From Turbatrix aceti (taxonomy: Eukaryota > Nematoda > Chromadorea > Rhabditida > Panagrolaimidae): 17,175 bases of DNA. A program made the position numbers and the translations under genes. This document shows, piece by piece, positions 8,502 to 16,700 of the stretch (within the stretch, counting starts at the first letter, position 1; each line of letters begins with the position of its first letter). The notes beneath the pieces were generated by a model. The model saw nothing but the letters and a program-made list of their open reading frames with translations, did not search any database and was not told the DNA's origin. The stretch is taken from the NCBI GenBank assembly GCA_963969345.1, contig CAXAKE010000025.1, positions 1 to 17,175 of the forward strand, written 5' to 3'.

Positions 8502-9929
8502 ATTTAGTTTTTAATTTTTTTTTAATTTTAAACACCTTTTAGGAGCGGAAAAACGCACTACACGGACCTCTTTTACGAGATACGTTCAATGGCGTTATCT
8601 GTTTTTACGCACCTTTATCACCCCGATCCCAAGTGCTATTTGGACGTCACGACAAACACCTTTTTGCAAGAAAGACAGTTAGTTCTTAATTTTTTTTAAA
8701 TTTTAAACACCTTTTAGGAGCGGAAAAACACACTACACAGACCACTTTTACGAGATACGTTCAATGGCGTTATCTGTTTTTACGCACCTTTATCACCCCG
8801 ATCCCTAGTGCTATTTGGACGTCACGACAAACACCTTTTTGCAAGTTTTTAATTTTTTTTAAATTTTAAACACCTTTTAGGAGCGAAAAAACACGCTACA
8901 CGGACCACTTTTACGAGATACGTTCAATGGCGTTATCTGTTTTTACGCACCTTTATCACCCCGATCCCTAGTGCTATTTGGACGTCACGACAAACACCTT
9001 TTTGCAAGAAAGACAGTTAGTTTTTAATTTTTTTTTAATTTTAAACACCTTTTAGGAGCGGAAAAACACACTACACGGACCTCTTTTACGAGATACGTTC
9101 AATGGCGTTATCTGTTTTTACGCACCTTTATCACCCCGATCCCAAGTGCTATTTGGACGTCACGACAAACACCTTTTTGCAAGAAAGACAGTTAGTTTTT
9201 AACTTTTTTTAAAAACTAAAAAGAAGAAGAGGAGATGACCTTTTAGGAGCGGAAAAACACACTACACGGACCACTTTTACGAGATACGTTCTGTTTTTAC
9301 GCACCTTTATCACCCCGATCCCTAGTGATATTTGGACGTCACGACAAACACCTTTTTGCAAGTTTTTAATTTTTTTTTAAATTTTAAACACCTTTTAGGA
9401 GCGGAAAAACACACTACACGGACCACTTTTACGAGATACGTTCAATGGCGTTATCTGTTTTTACGCACCTTTATCACCCCGATCCCTAGTGCTATTTGGA
9501 CGTCACGACAAACACCTTTTTGCAAGAAAGACAGTTAGTTTTTAATTTTTTTTAATTTTAAACACCTTTTAGGAGCGGAAAAACACATTACACGGACCAC
9601 TTTTACGAGATACGTTTAATGGCGTTATCTGTTTTTACGCACCTTTATCACCCAGATCACTAGTGATTTTTGGACGTCACGACAAACACCTTTTTGCAAG
9701 AGAGACAGTTAGTTTTTAATTTTCTTTTAAATTTTAAACACCTTTTAGGAGCGGAAAAACACATTACACGGACCACTTTTACGAGATACGTTCAATGGCG
9801 TTATCTGTTTTTACGCACCTTTATCACCCAGACCGCTAGTGATTTTTTAATGTCACGACAAACACCTTTTTGCATGAGAGACAGTTAGTTTTTAATTTTT
9901 TTTTTAATTTTAAACACCTTTTAGGAGCG
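8502..9929 (+). repeat. Satellite array, about 175-bp monomer, right block
   Basis: Monomer starts at 8642, 8817, 8980, 9155, 9334, 9498, 9672 and a degenerate 9849 (spacings 175, 163, 175, 179, 164, 174, 177), preceded by the end of the interrupted unit and ending in a partial unit at 9929. The units from 9155 to 9672 repeat the variants of those from 7635 to 8137 at an offset of about 1,535 bp. The unit at 9155 carries a private AG-rich insertion (about 9215-9238). Confidence 0.95.
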
Positions 9930-10496
9930 ATGTTCAAAACTCCAATTGGATGTTTTCCCAAAAATATTTAGTTATTCTAACACACCCTGTAAAATTATGA
10001 CGTATTTCGCCACTTTTATTCGGTTAAGGTACAAACCCGGTTGTGTGGACTTTTGTTTTCGGCCAGTGGTACACGGATTCTTGCAAAATGGTTCCAAAAC
10101 TACACCTGTTATACCACCCCCAGTATACAAAAAAAAACCTAATACCCGAAGCAATAAAGGTTGAAATTTTATTTTAGTACAAAAACAATATTGTACTTGA
10201 AAAGGAAGGTTCATGACAAAAATAAAAGCGGGGATAGAGGTATTGTGTTTGAGAAGGAGGTTATTTTCATTTGAGAAAATTTTCAAAATATGAATTCGAT
10301 TTGGTAATCATAAAGTGGCAATGTTTTCGGATTTTGAGGCAGTTAGGGAACATGAAATGGAAAGTTAGGGGACTTGAACATAGCCGGTATTTTGTTAGAG
10401 CATATTTTTTGTAGGTTTTTTTTATATCTTATCAAAATTGCAATTTAAAATCAAAAAAGAATATCAGTATTTTGTTTGAATCAGAAGGTTAGGAAT
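9930..10496. other. Spacer, no gene recognised; contains copy 1 of an 87-bp direct repeat
   Basis: AT-rich. A 72-codon plus-strand frame (9946-10164) and a 104-codon minus-strand frame (9972-10286) overlap each other, and neither has a recognisable domain. A purine-rich near-duplication (AGTTAGGGAACATG, AGTTAGGGGACTTG) lies near 10340-10380. Confidence 0.4.
10184..10270 (+). repeat. Diverged direct repeat, copy 1
   Basis: Aligns with 10497-10582: AACAATATTGTACTTG, AGCGGGGATA, GGTATTGT, TTTGAGAA and TATTTTCAT or TTTATTCAT in the same order. Offset is about 313 bp. Confidence 0.7.
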
Positions 10497-10582
10497 AACA
10501 ATATTGTACTTGTACGAGAAGGTGCAGGGCAACAATCAAGCGGGGATATTGGTATTGTCTTTGAGAAAAATGTTTTATTCAT
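10497..10582 (+). repeat. Diverged direct repeat, copy 2
   Basis: Partner of 10184-10270. It lies in a 93-codon plus-strand frame (10476-10757). Translated in matching frames, both copies give a string like SGDxGIVFEKxV, with a one-base length difference upstream. This could be a remnant of a duplicated coding segment or chance. Confidence 0.7.
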
Positions 10583-11062
10583 GAACCATACGACTGGGAG
10601 CAAGGTGAAGAAGAGGCCACAGATGCCGCGGCAGAATCGATCAACAATGGCATCACCAAGGGTCAAAAAAATAATGATTGACTCGAACGACAATCAAATC
10701 GATCCGGGCACGACTGAGCGAGCTAAAACCACTGCAAATGGCACTAAACTGATTTAATAGCGGTCTGAGAAAATAACTAACAATCTGGCTGGAATTTTGG
10801 GTGCTAATAAAATATAAAATGAATTTTTTTAAGATTTTAAAACTTTTGATTTTTGTACGTATGTTTGCATTGAATTTTGTACTACTTCTATATGATTTTT
10901 GAATTTATATACTTTTTATACATTCACACCATTTGTCTGTTTTATACATTCATACCATTTGTCTGTCTGTCCCAAAACAATTTAGTTAGCAAGCAAAAGC
11001 TGTGCAGAGAGGCCGTAAAAAAAATTTACTGTTGAACTCAGTACGGTAAACATACTGTGTGT
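10583..11062. other. AT-rich spacer with a 26-bp tandem duplication
   Basis: No convincing gene. The 93-codon frame ending at 10757 has basic, low-complexity content and no recognisable family. A near-perfect 26-bp tandem pair lies at 10915-10940 and 10941-10966 (one C/T difference). Confidence 0.5.
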
Positions 11063-11277
11063 TTAACTTTTTGGCGGGAAAATATTTTATCGGTACAGTA
11101 ACGCATTGGCCTAGCTGCATTCGGCAACCGCGTCGCGAATCGACTCATCGGTTCGCACTTCCCTGAAGAGTGGCAACAGTCTGTCGTGGTCGTGCCGTCG
11201 TAATTGCGCGACGCTAATGCTATGCCAATTGATTGTATACTGTTCTGATGAGTATTTTTCCCGCCGAAATAAATTAA
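11063..11277. mobile_element. TTAA-flanked MITE with GGCGGGAA termini
   Basis: TTAA at 11063-11066 and 11274-11277 bracket a 215-bp segment. The inner ends carry inverted GGCGGGAAAA (11072 onward) and TTTTCCCGCC (ending 11265). The interior is clearly more GC-rich than its flanks. An 86-codon minus-strand frame starts outside the element and has no recognisable content. The form fits a TTAA-targeting MITE. Its terminal motif is the E2F-like core that also clusters at 5.8-6.8 kb. Confidence 0.6.
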
Positions 11278-11349
11278 CATACAACTCGCTGACGTCATTG
11301 AATTAGATCATTGAGCAAAAAAACAAGTACGCTCATAGTTCTTTTTTGC

Positions 11350-11490
11350 CTAGGTGGGGAATCAAACCATCTATGGAAGATCGAGTTCCCCACTAAGAAA
11401 GTCTTTTTTTGTGTATAGGTGGGGAACTTAACCATCTATGGGGGATTGAGATCCCCACCAAGAGGATAGGGTGGGGAACTGAATGAGGGT
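11350..11490. repeat. Tandem repeat of about 65 bp, each unit a GTGGGGAA hairpin
   Basis: Unit 1 starts at 11353 and unit 2 at 11418, sharing CCATCTATGG and flanking blocks; a partial third GGTGGGGAACT follows at about 11471. In each full unit GTGGGGAA or GTGGGG near the start pairs with TTCCCCAC or CCCCAC near the end (11353-11395, 11418-11460), giving a stem of six to nine base pairs with a loop of about 25. Confidence 0.7.
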
Positions 11491-11498
11491 GGGTATCG

Positions 11499-11646
11499 AC
11501 ATGGGGGGTATCAATCAATCAATCAATTTATCTCTTACTCGTACACACGGGATTATACAAATCAGTGGGGTCGTACGAAGAGGGGTCATCAAAGAAAAAC
11601 AATCCGTCTGAAATCGAAGTCCTTGGTAGAAGCACATGGGGGGTAT
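11499..11646 (-). mobile_element. 5'-truncated LINE 3' end, family 2, (ATTG)n tail, with target duplication
   Basis: The 122-bp body (11512-11633) is flanked by perfect 13-nt repeats ACATGGGGGGTAT (11499-11511 and 11634-11646). On the minus strand it begins in an open frame of about 35 codons that includes the run DDPSSYDP and ends at a TAA followed by (ATTG)n. This fits the last codons of a LINE reverse-transcriptase ORF directly followed by the tail. Clade not determined. Confidence 0.8.
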
Positions 11647-11790
11647 GGGGAACTTAAAGTAAATATAGCCAATTATTTTTTGTAGATTCTATGTAGCTTG
11701 ACTTTACATAAAAAGTTGCCTTTTATACTCTCCTTTTTGTTACATATCCGATTCCGCTTGGTCAACATAACATTTATCAATCAATCATTT

Positions 11791-11956
11791 ACTTATTTTC
11801 GTTTTTATTTATTTATTTATTTCACCATTACTCAGTGGTTAGTTATCATTAGACCAGATGTTAGGAGGTACGAATGATGTCCACGTAGGTGTAAATGTCT
11901 CGATTCGTTTTGGTCGCGATTTCTTCTTTCCCATGGAGAACTAGACTTATTTTCGT
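11791..11956 (-). mobile_element. 5'-truncated retroposon, family 1 copy B, with target duplication
   Basis: The 142-bp body (11803-11944) is flanked by 12-nt repeats ACTTATTTTCGT (11791-11802 and 11945-11956). On the minus strand its last 81 bp match copy A (3595-3675) almost perfectly, including the (TAAA)n tail, and it extends about 60 bp further 5'. That extension, with the start of the shared part, reads as an open frame of about 26 codons to a TAA. It sits next to another (ATTG)n-like stretch (11777-11788 read on the minus strand) that may be the tail of an older family 2 copy. Confidence 0.85.
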
Positions 11957-12405
11957 ATTAGCACGTATTTACATAAATTTGCATTCATAACAAGTAAGCT
12001 AGTAGTTATGTTACATTTCTGCTGGCAGTAATTGCTGTGATCACAAGTCACATTTTTTTCGACCGCGGCATTTCCGTAGGCGCCGATTCTAGGCTATTAT
12101 CTCAATTCCAACGTTTTTTTCGGTGATGTTACAATGACAGCGGTGCCAGCGTCATATAGCGATGAAGTATTTCTAGTAGTGATTGTGTCGTTCCAAAAAT
12201 AAAAAATAATTAATGCAAAATGTGAAAAAATAACACCATCTTTGAATACACAAGAAAATTTTTCATCCACGTCGACAACTGTACCGTGTAGCGTAAGTCA
12301 GTTTTTTATTCATTCTCAAAATTTATAAATCGCAAAACCAATGGTTTACAAGCAAGGCACCGACAAAAACAATATCTGAACAAATTCAACAATTTCATGT
12401 TCTTT
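11957..12405. other. Spacer downstream of the membrane-protein gene
   Basis: No coding frame of note. AT-rich, with a few GC-richer patches near 12060-12090 and 12140-12165 where GCTGGCA (12021) and TGCCAGC (about 12143) form a weak inverted pair. I see no RNA gene. Confidence 0.4.
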
Positions 12406-12411
12406 TTTATT
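12406..12411 (-). promoter_or_regulatory. Polyadenylation signal AATAAA of the minus-strand gene
   Basis: AATAAA on the minus strand about 56 bases past the stop codon at 12467-12469, a usual distance for a nematode 3' UTR. Confidence 0.55.
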
Positions 12412-12466
12412 AAGTTGATTGCATACATTTGATTTCATTATTTTTTGTTCGTCAGAAAAGTATGAT

Positions 12467-13049
12467 TCATCCAAAATGGCCCTCAATGTATGGCGGCAAA
12501 ACAGGAGGCAAATCTTTAGCATGGAGATTTTCTTCCATTTGTGGTCTATATACGCCGTGATGTTTGCGTCGATCGCGAATCACTCGAATGGTATAAACAA
12601 TTGCAAAAAGTGTCAGTACTAATACTGCCTAAAGTTTTGAGTAATGATTATATATGAAAAATTGTTACAGGTATTGATTTTTTACTCAAATTTCAAAAAC
12701 AAATGTTATTTGAAAAATAATAATTTGAAATTAATGGAAAAATATTAACCAAAACACCAAGAACAACTCACCAGAACACCAAGAACAACTGCAATGACAG
12801 CTCCGGCACCTAAGCCTTCATGTTTTGGATCATTAATTGGAAGAGTTGTCGTTTCGTACTCTGTCGTCATAGTCAGCTTTGTTGATGTAAGACTTGCTGA
12901 CGTTGAAGCAGTGATCGTTTCAATCAAATCAGACATGTTTAATATAGATCTTAGTTGTAAGGTATCGATTGTTAGTGGACAGATGCAATAGTAAGGAGCG
13001 TCGTCGCTAGGTGTTCGGCATCCGGAGATGACGAATGCTGTTGTATTAG
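12467..13049 (-). CDS. Single-pass type I membrane protein, last two exons (5' part missing)
   Basis: Exon A is 13049 to 12772, preceded by a strong acceptor (GCGTTTCAG) and ending at donor CTG/GTGAGT. A 143-bp intron (12771-12629) follows. Exon B, 12628 to 12467, follows acceptor CTTTAG and ends in TGA. The splice is in phase 0 and joins two halves of one hydrophobic helix, which is strong support. Exon A encodes a Cys-containing ectodomain end (GCRTPSDDAPYYCICP, like the end of an EGF-like module), a sequon NMS, a Ser/Thr-rich stalk (TASTSASLTST), then GLGAGAVIAVVLGVL. Exon B begins AVLVLTLFAIVYTI, then a basic juxtamembrane stretch RDRRKHHGVYRPQMEE and ends PYIEGHFG. The GxYxP segment after basic residues resembles FERM-binding juxtamembrane motifs of Crumbs, neurexin IV or glycophorin C tails; this is an inference. 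The typical ERLI or EYYV PDZ ligands are absent. Upstream exons are not seen before the retrotransposon at 13299. Confidence 0.65.
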
Positions 13050-13298
13050 CTGAAACGCGCAAAGTAAAAAATGTGCAAAGCATTTCGTGAACAAATTAGC
13101 GGTAATCATGCGGTTAATGTTAACTCGATGTAAATAGTGTTGTTGTTGCAATTAATATTTTAATTTTTTAGTTATGTCCAACACTAAAAAATTATTTGAA
13201 TAATCACAAGTAAAAATAATGTTTAAGACGGGAAAGATTGACATAAAGATAGCTAGTAACAGTTGATTGCCCGTTTTACAGAAAACTATTATCATTTA
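13050..13298 (-). other. Probable intron or truncated upstream region of the membrane-protein gene
   Basis: AT-rich, ends in a canonical acceptor at 13050, and contains no donor-flanked exon that I can find. If upstream exons exist they lie beyond the retrotransposon, which would then be an intronic insertion. Otherwise the gene is a 5'-truncated fragment. Confidence 0.45.
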
Positions 13299-13650
13299 TG
13301 CCGACGGGGCGCTTGGCGTCCCGCCGGCCAAGCACCCGCGAGTGCGTGCGCCATCCCCGACGCCCGAACCGACGACACAGAAAGAACCCCGCACTGATCA
13401 TCGACTACGCTACGTGCCGTCAGTCTTATCTCCCTGCTCGTGCGTGACTGGTTGGCCACGACGAGCTCTCTCTCTCCCTCTGTGTTGTTGTTGATTTTAC
13501 TAAAACTCGTGTTGTGCTGAGATCTACGTGATTCGGCGAGGCTCAGTTGGGCTTCTGTATTTGTGCTACGAACAAGGAATAAAGCTACATCACGATTCGG
13601 AGCGACTACGGCGGAAGGTTTCAAGACTGCGGCGAGAAGCCTCGGTAGCA
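13299..13650 (+). repeat. 5' LTR (352 bp)
   Basis: Starts TGCCGACGG and ends GGTAGCA. Matches 16767-17175 base for base as far as read, except that it lacks the 57 bp found at 16887-16943. Contains a CT-rich run (13464-13482) and an AATAAA at 13578-13583. I see no clear TATA box. Confidence 0.95.
13578..13583 (+). promoter_or_regulatory. AATAAA in the 5' LTR
   Basis: Polyadenylation hexamer 67 bases before the LTR end. Its counterpart in the 3' LTR is the one expected to be used, and the two help place the R/U5 boundary. Confidence 0.6.
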
Positions 13651-13653
13651 AAT

Positions 13654-13671
13654 TGGTGACGAGAGAACCAC
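13654..13671 (+). promoter_or_regulatory. Primer binding site
   Basis: TGGTGACGAGAGAACCAC begins three bases after the LTR CA. The leading TGG is the complement of a tRNA 3' CCA. I cannot say which tRNA pairs here. Minus-strand DNA synthesis would start at this site. Confidence 0.7.
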
Positions 13672-13767
13672 GCCCTGTTATTGGAAGGTTGGTCGTTTTG
13701 TTTTCTGGTTGTTTCGGGGAGAACAGGAACACATCCGTGACCGCGACGGCCGCACGGCGCATTGGGA

Positions 13768-16700
13768 ATGCCGGTTGAGACACGCAGTCAAGTCAGACAG
13801 AACATGAACGACACCACATCGGGCCAGCCGACGGCAGATGACGATGATGTGTTCGCATCGCCGGGACAAGTCAACGTGCAAGCGACCGGAGAAGAATCGC
13901 CCCGCCACTCAACAGTGGCCGAAAGAAGTCACAGCACCGGCTCAATTGAGCGGTTGATGACGCCAAGAAACCGGAAGACGGTGAAACTACCTAAGCTGGA
14001 AAAGGATGGCGACTTTGAAATGTGGATCTACAGATACGAAAGCAGCATCCACAATCTTCGAATCATCGACGCGAGGGAACAACAGCAAGTGATTATCGAA
14101 AACTTGTCCGACGATGTCCTGAACGTACTCATCAGTCGACTATATCCCACCAAGCTACAAGAAGTATCAGCACAGAAAGTGATTGACACGCTCGCGGCGG
14201 TTTTTCGCCAATCCAGGAGCCGTCTGGCTACCCGGATGGCACTACTGGACCGCAGGCAGGGATCCACAGAATCGCGCAGCACGTTTCTGGCAGATGTTTT
14301 CCAGTTATCAAGACATTGCGACTACAAAAGCAAGAGGAACTTCCGAGAAGAAGATATCATCCTGACAGTTGTCAGAGGAATGGCGGACAACGACCTGCGG
14401 GACTTCCTGATGCTTCCGTCCAACGAGATCGAAACGACGGATGATCTGCTACGTCTAATGAAAATATACGACGCCAAGACCGAAGTCATGAACCGAGCAC
14501 GAAATCCAACATCGCATCATGAAGATCGAACGACGGCAGTGTGTCGGGTGGCGGACAGACAGAAGCAATTCAAGGGCCCCCGAGGGTTCAATGCAGCGCG
14601 CAACGCCAGCGACAGCCGACAAGATGGACGTCTGGCGTGCTACAATTGTGGCGAAATTGGTCATTTTGCGAGAGAATGTCGAACGAAGCGCGCTGACCCC
14701 AAGCAGAACACAAACGCGATCCTATCAATCATCGGAGCCGTCGAGGAAATTCCTCCATATATGATCCAGCTGAGAATGAATGGAAGAAGGATTGAATTCA
14801 TGCATGACTCCGGAGCAGTGTGCACAATTGTGACCAAGACGACCTGGGAGGCTATGGGATCCCCCAAACTGGTGAAATCGGAAAGGCAGCTCCGGAACTT
14901 TGAAGGATCGCCAATTGGGATCCTTGGAGAAATCAAAGTCAACGTCGATTGGGCCGGAAAGAAAGAAATGGCAAAGGTGGTGGTGGCCAGGACCGGAAGC
15001 TGCAACCTACTCGGCAGGGATCTGATGGAGCAGTTCAGTATCGGCAAGCCGACGAGTGGATCCAAGGTGCAATGGGTGAATGCGATCCGGGGTGGACAGC
15101 AACTGGCAAAGATCATCGATGAAGTGAGCGACTGTCAGGTACGATCACCGTTCGACTTGAAGCGGGTGGCGGCGGAAACACAAATGGACGAATCCCTCAA
15201 AGCCGTACTCCACTACACGCAGACCAGTTGGCCTGACAGCAAAATGATCCCCGACTTGGTGAAACCATATCAACAAGAAAAAGGAAAAATATGGAGCGAT
15301 GGACTGTGTTTATGGATGGATAACCGGCTCATCATCCCAGAAGCGCTGAGGAGCGAGGCGCGTTGCCTGCTACATCAAGCCCATGTTGGACGGGATCAGA
15401 TGCACATGTTGGCGCGGGATCAATTTTGGTACCCGGGTCTGGCAACGGATATCGAAAAGATCGCAAAGGGATGCGAGGCCTGCAACCGAAACCGTGCAAA
15501 CCCGACAGTTCAACTCCACCCGTGGAAGAAACCCGAATCATTTTTTGAGAGGGTTCATATCGACTTCGCTGGCCCGTTCCACAAATCCATGTGGCTGATC
15601 CTGGTGGACGCTTGGTCCAATTGGATTGAGGTAGTCAAAACACGGTCCACGTCGACGAAGGAAACGATTGCGGCTTTGAGAGAAATCATCAGCCGCCATG
15701 GCCTCCCCAACACGTTGGTGTCGGATAACGGAACAGGATTTGTCAGCCGAGAGTTCGAGACGTTTTGTGAGATCCGGGGAATCAAACACCTCAAATCGGC
15801 GCCATATCATCCAAGCTCAAATGGAGTAGCAGAACGAGCAGTGAGGACTTTCAAGGAGGGCGTCACGAAGAGAATGAATGCGGGGGACTCGCTGGATGAG
15901 GCGGTCATGACCACGCTATATCTCCATCGCACCACTAAGCTCAAGGACGACGACGAAACGCCGGCCAAGAAAGTGTATGGAAGGGAGCTGCGCACTATCT
16001 TCACGATCAATGCGGTGGCGAGGGATCGACACTTTCAGCCAAACCAGTTGGTTTGGGTCAAGATGTTCAAGCCTGGAAAGGAATTCTGGGAGAGGGGTCG
16101 GGTACTTGAGCCAGTTGGCCAAGTCATGTACCGGGTGCAAGCAGGAGGAGACATGCATGTGCGGCACCGGGACCAGCTCAAAGGGGCCGAAGAGGAATTG
16201 GCGGATAAAAAAATGAAGGAACCGTGGGTTTCAGGATCGGTTAACATGCTGCAGAATCTGCGGGTATCGCTGTCACCGGGCGACGACTCCACGGACAACC
16301 ATCGGCGAGTCAGGCCCCAGCCCAAAAGCGTGATCATTCGAGTTCAGCCGAAGACGACTCCCCCAGATCGGTCGGCCCCCGCATCGTTGCATCCTGACTC
16401 TGACTCCTCGGACGAGCGCCAGCGGTCCCGTCCTCAGCCAAAGAGTGTCGTGGTCAAGGTCTTTCCCAAGGTACCAATCCCCGACCGCCTGGTTTCAATG
16501 TCCACCGAGGAGCTGAAGCGGGAGCAGGCCGAGATCAAGAAGGAGCAGATCAAGCTGTCCGACGACGTGGACTACCTCCTCAAGGGCACGGTTCAACAGA
16601 TTGCGGAAACTCAAGAAAACCTGCGAATGAGTCGTCGTTTTTATGGTCCGGCGATCAAGGAGCTCACGGAGACGATGGAATTCGTCACGCTCGCTCTCAA

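Noticed and set aside
7623..9888. Several 60-70 codon frames with similar proteins
   Set aside because: They are the satellite monomer translated; they shift frame between monomers of different length and lack any domain.
10476..10757. 93-codon basic frame
   Set aside because: No recognisable domain and overlaps a degraded repeat; insufficient to call a gene.
12000..12170. Possible inverted-repeat element (GCTGGCA and TGCCAGC)
   Set aside because: Pairing is short and does not extend in register.
13292..13783. 163-codon minus-strand frame across the 5' LTR, with a near copy at 16697-17149
   Set aside because: Both are antisense to the LTR and appear twice only because the LTR does.
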